Positions 26,105-36,350 of a stretch of DNA of 64,000 bases are shown here, piece by piece. Made by a program: the position numbers and the translations under genes. How positions within the stretch are numbered: the first letter of the stretch is position 1; every line of letters starts with the position of its first letter. Source of the stretch: Planctomycetaceae bacterium (GTDB taxonomy: Bacteria; Planctomycetota; Planctomycetia; Pirellulales; Lacipirellulaceae); NCBI GenBank assembly GCA_002702655.1, contig PABB01000071.1:42604-106603 (forward strand), given 5' to 3'. The notes under the pieces are model-generated. The model was not told the DNA's origin and ran no database searches. It saw nothing but the letters and a program-made list of their open reading frames with translations.

Positions 26105-26650
26105 ATGAGCGCCAACACCGAAACCCCGCCGCCCCCCGCCAAACGAGGCGGGTTGTTCACGCTGATCAAGGCCGTGGCGTTCGTGTCGATCGTGGTCCTG
26201 GTCGAGGTGGTCGCCGCGTCGATGCTGCTCCCCTCGACCGACGAAGTGAAGACCGTCGGCGCTCAGCTAGCAGGCGCCGACGAGGGGGCCGCGGCCGAGG
26301 ACGCCCCGATCGAATCGACGATCCTGGAGGACACCCGCGAGGTCTCGCTGGGCAGCTATCACGTGCTGACCTTCGATCCCCAGACTAACAGCAGCGTCAA
26401 CATCGACTTCGAACTGTTCGGCACGGTGCTAGCAGACGACGAGGGCGAGTTCATCCGCCTGTACGAACTCAACCAGAACCGGATCAGCGAGCAAGTCACC
26501 GTGACAATGCGGGGATTGGAGGTCACGGACTTCACCGACGCCGACTTGGACTTGATCAAGCGGAAATTACTTGAGAAAACCAACCGCGCGCTGGGTAAGC
26601 CGTTGTTGCATTCGACGGTGATCCCCAAATTCTCGTTCATCGAGCGGTAG
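26105..26650 (+). CDS. fliL: Flagellar basal-body-associated protein FliL
   Basis: 181 aa from ATG 26105, chosen because it gives the FliL pattern of a short proline-rich cytoplasmic tail followed by a membrane helix ([23 protein letters not shown], about 21-43). The periplasmic part ends [33 protein letters not shown], a region comparable to the stomatin-like FliL domain. Position between motB and fliN supports FliL. An SD-like GGGGAGA precedes the start. Confidence 0.8.
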   Translation: MSANTETPPPPAKRGGLFTLIKAVAFVSIVVLVEVVAASMLLPSTDEVKTVGAQLAGADEGAAAEDAPIESTILEDTREVSLGSYHVLTFDPQTNSSVNIDFELFGTVLADDEGEFIRLYELNQNRISEQVTVTMRGLEVTDFTDADLDLIKRKLLEKTNRALGKPLLHSTVIPKFSFIER

Positions 26651-26690
26651 CCGCCCCGTCGGCACAGCACTGCCTCTGGAAAGGATTCCG

Positions 26691-27350
26691 ATGGCTGACG
26701 ACCAAATGGGCCAGGACGAAATCGAGCAACTCCTGAAGAAAGCTCAGGAAGCGGCCGGCGACGGCGGGGCAACCACGCCGACTCCGCCCGCGGAAGACTC
26801 CAAGTCCGCGGCTGCCGAGGTCCACGACACGCCGCTGGACCAATCGGAAATCGAGCAGTTGCTGTCGGGCGGACCGGTCGCCGCGCCGCCCGCAGCATCG
26901 CCCTCCACGGCCGCGGCGCCGAGTCGCGCCGGCGCCAGCAACGACGAGATTTCCCAGGGCGATATCGAGGCGCTGCTCAACCAGACCGAAGCGGCCATCC
27001 AGTCGTACGACGCCCCGCCGTCCGCGCCGCCTGCCGCACTGCCGCCGGGCGTGCAACCGTTCCAGTTTGCCGACTTCGCCAGCGGCGCCGCGAACACCGA
27101 AAGCGCGACGCTCGACCTGATGCGCGACGTGCAGTTGGACCTGACGATTGAGCTGGGCCGCACCCACATGCACCTGGAAGACGTGCTGCGGCTGAAGAAA
27201 GGCGCGGTCGTGCCGCTGGATAAACTCGCCGGCGACCCGGCTGACATCTACGTCAACGGCCGTCTGGTCGCCCGCGGCGAAGTGCTGGTGCTCAACGACA
27301 ACTTCTGCGTGAGAGTCGCCGAGTTGGTCCGCAGCGAGAACGCGGCGTGA
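26691..27350 (+). CDS. fliN: Flagellar motor switch protein FliN with three N-terminal FliM-like motifs
   Basis: 219 aa, longer than typical FliN (about 130 aa). The C-terminal SpoA domain (about 138-215) is clear: [63 protein letters not shown]. The N-terminal 100 residues carry three copies of a short motif, GQDEIEQLL (7-15), DQSEIEQLL (50-58) and SQGDIEALL (88-96), separated by Ala/Pro-rich linkers. This motif matches the N-terminus of FliM, where it binds phosphorylated CheY. SD AAAGGA lies before the ATG. Last gene of the motA cluster; no fliM is in this window. Confidence 0.93.
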   Translation: MADDQMGQDEIEQLLKKAQEAAGDGGATTPTPPAEDSKSAAAEVHDTPLDQSEIEQLLSGGPVAAPPAASPSTAAAPSRAGASNDEISQGDIEALLNQTEAAIQSYDAPPSAPPAALPPGVQPFQFADFASGAANTESATLDLMRDVQLDLTIELGRTHMHLEDVLRLKKGAVVPLDKLAGDPADIYVNGRLVARGEVLVLNDNFCVRVAELVRSENAA

Positions 27351-27389
27351 CGCCCCGAACGGTTGCCGCGGCGCCTGTTGCCAGGCCGT

Positions 27390-27881
27390 TCAGTTGACGT
27401 ACTTTAGCATCGCATTGCCCTTGGCGGCGGCGTCCAGGTAGTAGCTGCGCACCTCCTGGTAACCTTCGGTGATGTACTCGATGAGTTCTTCCTCGTCGTC
27501 TTCGTCCCAGATCTCGGGGTAGATCTGCTGGGCCATCATCGCCGTGGGGTCGAAGCGTTGGCCCAGCTGTTCGGGAGTGATCGGCTCCAGCGCCGCCGCG
27601 ACGTCGCGGACTTCCTCGGGCGTGAGGTATGTGGCGGGGCCGTAGCCGGCGTCGTCGCCAATCTCGGGGCCGTTGAGCACGGCCAAGGCCAGCGGCCCGT
27701 CGCCCTTCCAAGGATCGCCAACCAGCAGAAAGTGGATCGCCTGCCACGCCTTGTCGACGTCGATACCCGGGTAGCGATCGACATCCTCGGGATAGAGGGT
27801 CTTGGTCACCAGCGCCGGGTCGGCGTGCATCGCCTCCAATTGCTCCGGCGTGATTTGCAGGAAGTTGCCGATCATGGACAT
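27390..27881 (-). CDS. DUF1877 (YfbM-like) family protein
   Basis: 163 aa from ATG 27881, which opens with the family start MSMIGNFLQITPEQLEAM. DVDKAWQAIHFLLVGD, GYGPATYLTPEEVRDVAAAL and a C-terminal acidic helix ending LKYVN also match. The family is small, soluble and of unknown biochemical role. Convergent with fliN across 39 bp. Confidence 0.85.
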   Translation of the reverse strand: MSMIGNFLQITPEQLEAMHADPALVTKTLYPEDVDRYPGIDVDKAWQAIHFLLVGDPWKGDGPLALAVLNGPEIGDDAGYGPATYLTPEEVRDVAAALEPITPEQLGQRFDPTAMMAQQIYPEIWDEDDEEELIEYITEGYQEVRSYYLDAAAKGNAMLKYVN

Positions 27882-28188
27882 GGTCGTTTTCCTCGTGCAT
27901 GTGACATGACGGCGCCGTTTCGGACGCCAGCTCTGCCTACAGTTTGACGGCGCGCTCCGCCGGCCGCCAGAGCGAATCCGCGTGAGTCTGGGGCATTCCA
28001 TTTAGGAGCAGTGTCGACAGCCTTCGGTCCCGTTCGCCGAGCGAACTTCACGTGCGAAACCACCCATTTCGCGGGGCCCGTTTTGGCAATGGGGCCTGCC
28101 CTCGCTGCAACAAAAAAAGGCCGAGCCTCGGCGAGGCTCGGCCTGGTCGGTTCCCAGTTTGCTGCCGCAACCGCTGCGGCGCTTGCCG
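27882..28188. other. Intergenic region with a minus-strand terminator
   Basis: About 307 bp. It holds the terminator at 28112-28143 for the oxidoreductase gene to its right and the probable promoter of the DUF1877 gene to its left. Nothing else recognised. Confidence 0.5.
28112..28143 (-). terminator. Intrinsic terminator of the Gfo/Idh/MocA gene
   Basis: GGCCGAGCCTC (28119-28129) pairs perfectly with GAGGCTCGGCC (28133-28143) across a 3-nt loop. Seven A residues at 28112-28118 are a T-tract on the minus strand, 45 bp after the stop of the gene at 28189. Confidence 0.93.
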
Positions 28189-29556
28189 CTAGGCGGTCAG
28201 CAGCTTTGTCTTGCCCGGCATCGGCACCGGGTAGCGACCGTCGCCGTCGGGGAGCACGGGCGGGGTGCTGTCGAAGGTATAATCGGCCAGGCCGGGGGCG
28301 AAGGACTGATCGCTCGCCAGGGCTTCGTCCCAGGTGAGATCCTGCCCGCTGTAGGCCGCCATCATGCCCAGCACGGCGGTCATGGTCGCCTCGGCGCCGT
28401 AGTCGCCCTCGTTGTAGGTCTCGCCGCGGCGCAGGGCGGCAAATAGGTCGTGGTGCTCCTGGTGCCACGCGTCGACGCCCGGCAAGCGGCTGCGCCAGCG
28501 GCCGTCGCGACCTTCCATCCGGAAGCGGCTGACCTCGCACACGCCCTGGGTGCCGTGGGCCGCTTCGCCGACCTCGGTCCAGCAGTTGGGTATGTGTCGG
28601 GCCTGGCTGAACATCTTCGTGCCGTCGTCATAGGTGAATTCGGCCGCGAAGTGGTCGAAGATCTGGCCCGTCTCCTTGCTGGTGCGCACCTGCCGGCCGC
28701 CCATCGCGTTGCAGCGGACCGGGGTCTTGCCATGAATCCAGTTGCCGATATCCAGGTTGTGGATGTGCTGCTCCACGTAGTGGTCGGCGCACAACCAATG
28801 GAAGTAGTACCAGTTGCGCATCTGATACTGCATTTCGTTCTGGTCAGGCGTGCGATTGCGGACCCACACGCCGCCGCCGTTCCAGTAGACGCGGGTGGCG
28901 ACGACGTCGCCGATTTCGCCGTCGTGAATCCGCTGAATCGTTTCCACGTAGCGGGGATCGTGATGACGCTGCAGCCCGATGGCAACCAGCAGGTTTTTCT
29001 GCTTCGCTTGTTCATTGGCGGCCATGAATTGCCGCACGCCGGGGGGATCGACGGCCAGCGGCTTCTCGGCAAAGACGTGCTTGCCGGCGGCGACGGCCGC
29101 TTCGAAATGCAGCGGGCGGAAACCGGGCGGCGTGGCGAGAATCACCAGATCGGCGTCTGTCTCCAGCGCCTTCTTGTAGGCGTCAAAGCCGGCGAACCGC
29201 CGTTCCGGCGGGCAATCGAGCTTGCTGTCGGCGAGCAACTCGTTGCCTTCCGATTTGCCTTTGGCAACGACCGCCTCCAATTGTTGGTGCGCACGCTCGA
29301 CATTGTCGGCGAAGGCGTCGGCCAAGGCGACGATCGTCACCGGGCCCTTCGTCTCCAGAGCTTGCGCCGCAGCGCTGGTGCCGCGACCGCCGCAGCCGAT
29401 CACCGCGACCTTGATTTCATCGCTGCCGCCGGGGTGAGCGGCGCCGCTGGCCAGTTTGGCAGTGGCTCCCAACAGGACGGCGCCGGCGGTGGCCGAGGCG
29501 CCGCCGCGGAGAAAATCGCGGCGAGGTAGCTGCAGTTTGGAGGTCGAATCGCTCAT
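28189..29556 (-). CDS. Gfo/Idh/MocA-family oxidoreductase with Tat signal
   Basis: 455 aa from ATG 29556. The N-terminus has a twin-arginine motif (PRRDFLRGGASA) and a hydrophobic stretch, so export is likely. The Rossmann motif IKVAVIGCGGRGTSAA follows, then VILATPPGFRPLHFEAAVAAGKHVFAEKPLAVDPPGVRQF, where EKP is the family signature lysine. Downstream VATRVYWNGGGVW, FHWLCADHYVEQHIHNLDIGNWIHG is typical of the planctomycete secreted branch. Likely reactions are NAD(P)-dependent oxidation of sugars or inositols, or hydrolysis; substrate unknown. Confidence 0.92.
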   Translation of the reverse strand: MSDSTSKLQLPRRDFLRGGASATAGAVLLGATAKLASGAAHPGGSDEIKVAVIGCGGRGTSAAAQALETKGPVTIVALADAFADNVERAHQQLEAVVAKGKSEGNELLADSKLDCPPERRFAGFDAYKKALETDADLVILATPPGFRPLHFEAAVAAGKHVFAEKPLAVDPPGVRQFMAANEQAKQKNLLVAIGLQRHHDPRYVETIQRIHDGEIGDVVATRVYWNGGGVWVRNRTPDQNEMQYQMRNWYYFHWLCADHYVEQHIHNLDIGNWIHGKTPVRCNAMGGRQVRTSKETGQIFDHFAAEFTYDDGTKMFSQARHIPNCWTEVGEAAHGTQGVCEVSRFRMEGRDGRWRSRLPGVDAWHQEHHDLFAALRRGETYNEGDYGAEATMTAVLGMMAAYSGQDLTWDEALASDQSFAPGLADYTFDSTPPVLPDGDGRYPVPMPGKTKLLTA

Positions 29557-29690
29557 CTGGCTCAACTCCTTGGAAGAGGTGCGCGGTCGCCCGCGAATAG
29601 GTTCACGATAGTTGTGATAAGCAACATGCGGCAAGCGCGGCGAAGGATGGCGGCTCCGTCTGTCTGAGCAGCGACGACGAGCACTGCTTG

Positions 29691-30962
29691 CTACTCGCCC
29701 AACTCCTTCGCGGCTTTCACCGCCTCAGGCAGCTTGGGCGTGGCGCGGCCGCGTACTGCGCGACCTTCGTCAACGCGAATCTGCACGTCCTGCACGACGG
29801 ATTCCGCCGCAGCGTCCCACACGCGGGGCTTGTCCTCGTCCGGAATGCCCGCCAGAGGTCGCACGATCCGCATGCCGACGCCCAAAGCCGGTTCCTCAGT
29901 ATACCACCACGGGCTGAGCGGCAAGTTCGGGTCCGACAACTTCCACTCTTTCTCCTCGGTGGGCAGGCGCGCCGCGCTGCGGCAGCGGTCGGAAAATGCC
30001 AGCCACGAGCCGCCCCGCGCCACGCGCGGAAACAGCTTCTGGGGCCAGTTCACCGCCTGCTCAGCGGGCAACACGTCGGCTTGCTCGTCAGCAAGGGCGG
30101 CGTAATGTTCGGCGTCATACTCATCGAGCGTCAATTCGGCGACATTTCCCAACACGTCGAACAGCCCCCAGGGGTTTGGGGACTTGGAACCGACTGGGTG
30201 CGTCTCCCAATCGGCGTTGTCGTCAATCCACGCATGATCTTCGAGTTCGGCCGGATCGTCGCCAAAATAGTAAGCGGTCTCCGTGCCGGCGCGAGCCGCG
30301 TACTCCCACTCCGCCTCGGTCGGCAGTCGGTAGTCGCGACCCGTCAGGCCGCTGAGCCACTTGGTGTACTGGCGTGCCGCATAGGGCGTCATCGTCGCGG
30401 CCGGCTGGTCGGGGGCGTCGCCGGCGGAGAACGTGTAGCTGGCGTCGTACAGCGGCGTGGGGCTGGTGATTGCGTCGACGAGCACTTCGCCCTCGGCGTC
30501 CTTGGCGATGGCGTGCTGCTTGATCAGTTGCAGGGGCGTCCCGTCGCCTTCGCTGGCGCCGGCATTGACCAGTTGCTCGAACCGCTTGAAGTGGCCGTAC
30601 GCGTCCATGTAGGCGCGGTACTCGGCCCAGGTCACTTCGCACCGACCGACCCACATGGGGGCCACGGCGATGCGGACCTGCGGGCCTTCGTCCTCGCTGC
30701 GCTCCTGTTCGTCTTCGGGGCTGCCCAGCAGAAACTCGCCCCCGGGGACGGGGACCATCTCGAACGTGACGTCCGTCCCGGGGATCGTCTCCGTGTAGGG
30801 GACCATAAAGCCGCCATCGACCTGCACGGCGGGGCCCTCGTCAGGGCGCTCGGCGACAAGGCCTGTTGTCGATGCCGGGGACTGCTCTGTCTGCTCAGCG
30901 GCAACCGACAACTCCGCGCAAGCCATTGCCAGCAGGGCAAGGGCCAGAATCTGCAAACGCAT
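29691..30962 (-). CDS. Exported formylglycine-generating-enzyme (SUMF1) family protein
   Basis: 423 aa from ATG 30962, the first residues MRLQILALALLAMACAELSVAA being a signal peptide. The fold shows VTFEMVPVPGGEFLLGSPEDEQERSEDEGPQVRIAVAPMWVGRCEVTWAEYRAYM, LPTEAEWEYAARAGTETAYYFGDDPAELEDHAW, NPWGLFDVLGNVAELTLD and RGGSWLAFSDRCRSAARLP. In true formylglycine-generating enzymes the last block has two redox cysteines; here only one Cys remains (DRCRSA), so sulfatase activation is doubtful and a carbohydrate- or iron-binding paralogue is more likely. Divergent from proB. Confidence 0.88.
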   Translation of the reverse strand: MRLQILALALLAMACAELSVAAEQTEQSPASTTGLVAERPDEGPAVQVDGGFMVPYTETIPGTDVTFEMVPVPGGEFLLGSPEDEQERSEDEGPQVRIAVAPMWVGRCEVTWAEYRAYMDAYGHFKRFEQLVNAGASEGDGTPLQLIKQHAIAKDAEGEVLVDAITSPTPLYDASYTFSAGDAPDQPAATMTPYAARQYTKWLSGLTGRDYRLPTEAEWEYAARAGTETAYYFGDDPAELEDHAWIDDNADWETHPVGSKSPNPWGLFDVLGNVAELTLDEYDAEHYAALADEQADVLPAEQAVNWPQKLFPRVARGGSWLAFSDRCRSAARLPTEEKEWKLSDPNLPLSPWWYTEEPALGVGMRIVRPLAGIPDEDKPRVWDAAAESVVQDVQIRVDEGRAVRGRATPKLPEAVKAAKELGE

Positions 30963-31398
30963 GGTGATCTCACGGGGGCCTATCGTGGGGGCGGCCGCGG
31001 GGCCGCATCGAACCATCTAGAATAGGCCGCCCGCGATGACCACGCAACGCTCGCCAGGGCCGGGTCGTGACACCGTTAGACGCAGTTAGGGGTGGCTGGG
31101 GACGCCGCGAAGCGAAGCCCCCAGGAGTAGAAAGCGCGGCTCGCGTCGCCGCGTCCCCGGTCTGCCTCTCCCTGCATTTCGGATCGAATCACGACGGTAG
31201 CACGTAGCGCCTTGTCGAATCGCCGGTCCGCTGGGGATAATGCGAGATTGCGTGGATTCAAAGGCGGCGGAGACCAGCAGCCGCTGCCACAGGTGCGGCG
31301 ATCGCTGAGCGGCTGCGAATTTGCCGCTCGGCTGCAATAATCTGTCGGACGCCTTGGCGCTCCGCATTCGTTGTCACATTTCCTGCTTGCGAACTCCG
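30963..31398. other. Divergent intergenic region before proB
   Basis: About 436 bp. A segment near 31093-31131 (GGTGGCTGGGGACGCCGCG ... AAGCGAAGCCCCCAGGAG) folds roughly on itself and looks like an intergenic repeat. ORFs here are arginine-rich shadows. Promoters for both flanking genes should lie here. Confidence 0.4.
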
Positions 31399-32547
31399 AT
31401 GTCCGCCCTCGTTCGACAAGATGTCATCGCTGCCGCCGAAATGGTGGTCGTGAAAGTGGGCAGCCGCGTGCTGGCCGGGCCCGATGGTTCGCTGGACGAT
31501 GCGCGCGTCGCGTCGATCGCGGACCAGATCGCCGTCGAGCAGAAGGCAGGGCGCCGGATCGTGTTGGTCAGTTCCGGCGCCGTGGCGGCAGGTTTGGGTC
31601 GGTTGGGCTGGACGAAGCGCCCCACGAACGTGGCGCAATTGCAGGCCGCGGCCGCGGTGGGGCAGAGCCGCCTGATCGAGTCCTACAATCGCGCCCTGGC
31701 GCCGCACGGGCTCAACGCTGCGCAGGTTCTGCTTACGGCCGAAGATCTCCGCGATCGCACTCGGTATCTGAACGTCCGCAACACGCTGCTGGCGCTGTTT
31801 CGGGCCGGGGCCGTGCCGATCATTAACGAGAACGATACGGTCGCGGTCGATGAGCTGCAGATCAGCTTCGGCGACAACGATCGATTGGCCGCGTTGGTGA
31901 CGAATCTGCTGCGGGCGCCGCTGTTAGTGCTGCTGTCGGACGTGGAAGGGGTCTACGATCGGCCGCCCACCGAGCCGGGCGCGGAGGTGATTGAGACGGT
32001 CACCGACTTGGCGGCGGCGCGCGATGAGTTGGTGCACGACTCGGCCAAGAGCGGCATTCAACTTGGCACCGGCGGCATGGCGAGCAAACTGCGCGCGGCA
32101 GGGATCGCCGCCGCGGCGGGCGAGAACGTCATTATCGCGGCCGGGCGGCGCCCCGAGGTCATCACCGATATCCTGGCGGGGAAGGAAGTCGGCACGCTGA
32201 TTCTGGCGGAAGGCCGGTCCGTTGATAGCCGCCGGCGGTGGATCGGCTGGAGCGCCCACCCCGGCGGCAAGCTCCTGCTGGACGCCGGCGCCCGCGCGGC
32301 CATCGTGGGCCAGGGTCGCAGCCTGTTGGCTGTGGGCATTCAATCCGCCGAAGGCGCCTTCACCAAAGGCGACGTCGTCTCGCTATGCGGCCCCGAGGGC
32401 GACGAGTTCGCTCGCGGCCTGATCAACTACGACGCCGCCGAGGTGACGAAAATTGCCGGTCATCCGACTGGACGCATTGCCGAACTCCTCGGGCATTGCC
32501 CCTACGACGAAGTGATTCACCGCGACAATCTGGTGCTACTTGGCTAG
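31399..32547 (+). CDS. proB: Glutamate 5-kinase
   Basis: 382 aa from ATG 31399; the frame begins at 31321 but that extra sequence is not family-like. Kinase domain (about 12-260): VVVKVGSRVLAG, LVSSGAVAAGLGRLG, AAAAVGQSRLIE, QVLLTAEDLRDRTRYLNVRNTLLALF, PIINENDTVAVDEL and FGDNDRLAALV. The segment SGIQLGTGGMASKLRAAGIAAAAGENVIIA closes the active site. A C-terminal PUA domain (about 278-375) begins WIGWSAHPGGKLLLDAGARAAI. It phosphorylates glutamate in the first step of proline synthesis; proA is not in the window. Confidence 0.95.
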   Translation: MSALVRQDVIAAAEMVVVKVGSRVLAGPDGSLDDARVASIADQIAVEQKAGRRIVLVSSGAVAAGLGRLGWTKRPTNVAQLQAAAAVGQSRLIESYNRALAPHGLNAAQVLLTAEDLRDRTRYLNVRNTLLALFRAGAVPIINENDTVAVDELQISFGDNDRLAALVTNLLRAPLLVLLSDVEGVYDRPPTEPGAEVIETVTDLAAARDELVHDSAKSGIQLGTGGMASKLRAAGIAAAAGENVIIAAGRRPEVITDILAGKEVGTLILAEGRSVDSRRRWIGWSAHPGGKLLLDAGARAAIVGQGRSLLAVGIQSAEGAFTKGDVVSLCGPEGDEFARGLINYDAAEVTKIAGHPTGRIAELLGHCPYDEVIHRDNLVLLG

Positions 32548-32663
32548 CGGCTTCGCGGGCTGCCCGCTTCTGGTGGCGAAACCGGCGGGTCCCAATTAGC
32601 GTGGAAGAGAGCGGAGTCCGTCGCCGGCGCCGCCTCGTCCCGCCCCTCCTGCCGAGAGCCGCT

Positions 32664-33101
32664 ATGCGATCGTTTGCCGTCGCAGTCGTCTGCATCACCC
32701 TGTCCGCTGCCGCTCGCGCCGAGCAGGTGGAACACTTGCCGTCGCCCCCCGGCACTGTCGACGACAGTGAGTGCGCGGCTTGCGAACCGCAACTGGTGAC
32801 GACTCTCGCCCAGCGACAGTTGAGTCACTACTTGTACGTCACGTACCCAAACTATCAGGCGGAGCTTGCCGCCCGCGTGAAAATGGCTCAGGCGAACATC
32901 GATATGCTCGCGGCACGGCTGGAAGCTTATCGCCCGTTCCGCTCATTCCGACACTATTCGCCGACGTGGACCGCCCAGCAGGACACGCGTCTGGCGCTGC
33001 TGGCGGCTCAGCAAGACTTGGACGCACTGCGGCGGATTGAAGCCGAGTTGCCGCGTTACCACCGCGAAAACGTCGCGCGGCTGACGGCAGCGCTGCGGTA
33101 G
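32664..33101 (+). CDS. Secreted helical protein of unknown function
   Basis: 145 aa from ATG 32664, preceded by GAGAGCC-type weak ribosome-binding sequence. MRSFAVAVVCITLSAAARAEQVEHL is a clear signal peptide. The mature part has a CxxC pair (ECAACEP) and two helices (AELAARVKMAQANIDMLAARLEAY and DTRLALLAAQQDLDALRRIEAELPRY). Codon use is normal. Not recognised; no partner beyond the nearby proB. Confidence 0.65.
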   Translation: MRSFAVAVVCITLSAAARAEQVEHLPSPPGTVDDSECAACEPQLVTTLAQRQLSHYLYVTYPNYQAELAARVKMAQANIDMLAARLEAYRPFRSFRHYSPTWTAQQDTRLALLAAQQDLDALRRIEAELPRYHRENVARLTAALR

Positions 33102-33131
33102 AGACGAGACTCAAGTGCGCTGACGGTCGCG

Positions 33132-33539
33132 TTAAGCAATGATGCGCAGATAGGGCCGCTGCTGGGCGAGCATGGCGAATTCGCTCGCGTCGCCGGCCAG
33201 GAAGTCGCTGCAGTAATCGCGCAGGTCGGCGTAGAGCCCGTCGAACCCTTCGCAGCTGATGTCATGCTGCTCGCTGAGAAACACGCTCTTGTCGGCCACG
33301 CCCAGCCGGTCCATGTACTCGGCGTGACTCATCGACAGGTTGCCGACGGAGTAATTGACCTCGGCCAACCCCCAGCGATAAACGAGTTCCAGCACCCGAT
33401 CGCCAGCAATGAAGCGACCGCACACGCGGTAGCCGCCTTCTTCGATACAGCCGGGCACGTAGCCGAAGCCGGCATAATTCAGCAGCGGCGCTAATCGATG
33501 GGAACCGGCGAGCAGACGAGTCTGCGGGTCGAAGGCCAT
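33132..33539 (-). CDS. Hypothetical protein
   Basis: 135 aa from ATG 33539 (MAFDPQTRLLAGSHRLAPLL), preceded by GAAAGGATCG as ribosome-binding site; the upstream arginine-rich frame to 33746 is discarded. Contains GYVPGCIEEGGYRVCGRFIAGDRVLELVYRWGL and ISCEGFDGLYADLRDYCSDFL. No signal peptide, no recognised motif. Convergent with the secreted protein gene 30 bp away. Confidence 0.6.
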   Translation of the reverse strand: MAFDPQTRLLAGSHRLAPLLNYAGFGYVPGCIEEGGYRVCGRFIAGDRVLELVYRWGLAEVNYSVGNLSMSHAEYMDRLGVADKSVFLSEQHDISCEGFDGLYADLRDYCSDFLAGDASEFAMLAQQRPYLRIIA

Positions 33540-33856
33540 TGTCGATCCTTTCGTCGTTGGCCGTAGTCGGGAGTTCTGTCGACCCTGGCGCCCCGTCGCT
33601 GTGGCGCGGGACTCGGGCACGTAGCTGGGCGTCAGGCAGGCAGGTCGACGCCGCTCTTCTCTCCGCCGCCGTCGGGGGCCTAGTCTAGTCCGCCGGATCG
33701 TCAGCACAACCAGTTGCACGGCGCCGCCCGGCCGGAGTGGAAGCATAGAACGCCAACTGGGGGCGCAACTGGCAGGCGGGGAGAATCTACGTAAGATAAA
33801 CGGTCACAGGGGCTTAGCTGCTCGCCGCCCCGCTCGTCTCATGCGGAGAACTCATC
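33540..33856. other. Divergent intergenic region before the GH127 gene
   Basis: About 317 bp between two divergent genes. A GTAAGATAAA stretch at about 33792 is the only AT-rich part and may mark the glycosidase promoter. No repeat array or RNA gene seen. Confidence 0.4.
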
Positions 33857-36319
33857 ATGACCCGGTGCTGGATTTCTTTTCTTTTTTTCGGTTTTGCAGC
33901 GATCCCGACCGCCTGGGCCGAAGTTGCCGATTGGGTGGACTACCCTATCGTCCCGGTCCCCGCAACGGCTGTGAAACTGACCGACCAGTTCTGGGCGCCC
34001 CGGATCGAAACAAATCGCACGGCCACAATCCCCTCGTCGTTTGCCAAGTGCGAAGAAACCAACCGTCGCGAGAACTTCCGCATCGCCGCGGGGCTGAGCG
34101 ACAAGCAGTGGCTGGGCGACTACGGCTTCAACGACTCGGACCTGTACAAGGTCATGGAAGGGGCGGCGTATTCGCTGATGACGCACCCCGACGACGAGTT
34201 GAACGGCTACCTCGACCAGCTCATCGCCGAGATCGCCGCGGCCCAGGAAGAGGACGGCTACCTCTACACGCTGTGGACCGCGCCCGCCGATCAGAAGCCG
34301 CCGCAGTACGACCGGATGGGCATTCGGGTCCGCAACCAACGGTGGGACAATCTGCAGCACGACCACGAACTCTACAACCTCGGCCACATGTACGAGGCCG
34401 CGGTGGCCCACCACCAGGCCACCGGCAAGACGTCGTTTCTGGACATCGCCGCCAAGTCGGCCGACCTGCTGGTCGAGACCTTCGGGCCGGGCAAGTTCGA
34501 GTCCACCGGCGGGCATCCCGAAATCGAACTGGGGCTGGTGCGGCTCTACCGCGAGACCGGCCGGCGCGAGTATCTCGAGCTGGCCAAGTACTTCATCGAC
34601 GTCCGTGGCACGACGACCAAGGATAAGCCGCGGCTGTGGGGCGAGTACTGCCAGGATCACAAGCCGTTTTTGCAGCAGGACGAAACGGTGGGCCATGCCG
34701 TGCGGGCGCTGTACCTGTACGCCGGCGTCGTCGACGTGGCGGCCCTGCTGGACGAGCAAGCCTACGTGGCGGCGATCGACAATCTGTGGCACAGCGTCGA
34801 GTCGTCCAAGCTGTACCTGACCGGCGGCGTGGGCGCCACGGGCGCGGGCGAAGCGTTCGGCCGGCCCTATCAATTGCCCAACGGCACTGCGTACTGCGAA
34901 ACGTGCGCGGCCATCGCCAACGTGATGTGGAACCACCGCTTGTTCCTGCTGCACGGCGACGCCAAATACATCGACACGCTGGAACGGACGCTCTACAACG
35001 GCTTCCTGTCGGGCGTGTCGCTCGACGGCACGCACTTCTTTTATCCCAATCCACTGTCCAGCGACGGGCAGCATCAGCGGGCCGAGTGGTTCGGCTGCCC
35101 CTGCTGCCCGGGCAATGTCTGCCGGTTTGTGCCCAGCACGCCGGGCTTCGCGTACGCTGTTCAGGACGACACGGCATACGTGAACCTGTTCGCTGCCGGC
35201 AAGGCGATGCTGCCGCTGGCCAGCGGCGAGGCGACCATCACGCAAACGACGCGCTATCCGTGGGACGGCAAGGTGCAGATCGCGGTCGCCCCGAGCGCTC
35301 CCGACGCCGAGATCACGCTGAAAGTGCGCATCCCCGGCTGGGCCCGCAACATTGCCAACAGCGACGGGCTATACGAGTTCGCCGACGCCGACTCGCCGCA
35401 GCCTGAAGTGACCGTCGCCGGTGAGAGCGTTTGGCAACCCGCGGATGGTGGTTACGCGACGATCACGCGGCACTGGGAGCCGGGCGACACGGTCGAGGTC
35501 GCTCTGCCGATGCCCATCCGCCGCGTCGCCGCGGACGAGCGGGTGGAAGCCGACCGGGGTCGCATCGCCCTGCAACGCGGCCCGATCGTCTTCTGCGTGG
35601 AGCACCCCGACGTGCCGGAGGGCCACGTCCACAATCTCGTGCTGCCGGACAACGCGGAACTCGCGACGCAGTTCGAGTCCGACCTGCTCGAGGGGGTGCA
35701 AGTCATCGAGGGCGAAGCACAAGCCACCCGCTACGAGGGCGACGAAGCCGACCCGGTGATTGTCGCGGAGACGGTCCCCTTCAAAGCAATTCCCTACTAC
35801 GCGTGGGCCCATCGCGGTCGTGGCGCGATGGACGTCTGGCTGCCGCGATCGATGGACGCGGCCGACCCGCTGCCGCTGCCGACGCTCGCCAACCGCAGCC
35901 AGGCGCGGGCTTCGCGCGGGGCCGCGGGTAATGTGGGCTGTCTGTCCGACGGCCGACTGCCGCCCAATTCACTTGATCAATCCAGGGGTATCATCCACTG
36001 GTGGCCCCGCAAGGGCGCGGAGCATTGGGTGCAGTACGAACTCCCCGAACCGACCACGTTGAGCGCCGTTGAGGTTTACTGGTTTGACGACACGGGCGTC
36101 GGCGAGTGCCGTGTGCCCGAGTCGTGGCGGCTGCTGGTCAGGACGCCCGGCAACGAGGAATGGACTGAGGTCGACAGCCCGTCGCAGTACGGCGTTGAGA
36201 AAGATCAGATGAACCGCTGCGAATTCACGCCGGTCGAAGCGACGGCGGTGCGCATCGAACTGCAGTCGCAACCGAACGTGTCGTCCGGCCTGCACGAGTG
36301 GCGGTTAGAAGGCGAATAG
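33857..36319 (+). CDS. Secreted GH127 (beta-L-arabinofuranosidase-like) glycoside hydrolase
   Basis: 820 aa, signal peptide [21 protein letters not shown]. Residues about 30-600 are the DUF1680/GH127 fold: [50 protein letters not shown]. The active-site pattern known from GH127 is complete: Glu in TGAGEAF, then 16 residues later Glu and Cys in CETC (about residues 346-349), then the zinc-binding cysteines in FGCPCC (about 412-416), one of which is the nucleophile in the characterised enzyme. The last 130 residues ([30 protein letters not shown]) look like a carbohydrate-binding F5/8-type domain. Probable role: trimming arabinose from plant or algal glycans outside the cytoplasm. Confidence 0.92.
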   Translation: MTRCWISFLFFGFAAIPTAWAEVADWVDYPIVPVPATAVKLTDQFWAPRIETNRTATIPSSFAKCEETNRRENFRIAAGLSDKQWLGDYGFNDSDLYKVMEGAAYSLMTHPDDELNGYLDQLIAEIAAAQEEDGYLYTLWTAPADQKPPQYDRMGIRVRNQRWDNLQHDHELYNLGHMYEAAVAHHQATGKTSFLDIAAKSADLLVETFGPGKFESTGGHPEIELGLVRLYRETGRREYLELAKYFIDVRGTTTKDKPRLWGEYCQDHKPFLQQDETVGHAVRALYLYAGVVDVAALLDEQAYVAAIDNLWHSVESSKLYLTGGVGATGAGEAFGRPYQLPNGTAYCETCAAIANVMWNHRLFLLHGDAKYIDTLERTLYNGFLSGVSLDGTHFFYPNPLSSDGQHQRAEWFGCPCCPGNVCRFVPSTPGFAYAVQDDTAYVNLFAAGKAMLPLASGEATITQTTRYPWDGKVQIAVAPSAPDAEITLKVRIPGWARNIANSDGLYEFADADSPQPEVTVAGESVWQPADGGYATITRHWEPGDTVEVALPMPIRRVAADERVEADRGRIALQRGPIVFCVEHPDVPEGHVHNLVLPDNAELATQFESDLLEGVQVIEGEAQATRYEGDEADPVIVAETVPFKAIPYYAWAHRGRGAMDVWLPRSMDAADPLPLPTLANRSQARASRGAAGNVGCLSDGRLPPNSLDQSRGIIHWWPRKGAEHWVQYELPEPTTLSAVEVYWFDDTGVGECRVPESWRLLVRTPGNEEWTEVDSPSQYGVEKDQMNRCEFTPVEATAVRIELQSQPNVSSGLHEWRLEGE

Positions 36320-36350
36320 CAAGCCATCTCACCCGAGCCGATCGTCGCGC

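Noticed and set aside
31086-31367. Small minus-strand frames upstream of proB
   Set aside because: Arg/Ser-rich, overlapping each other, no start signals; more likely promoter and repeat DNA.
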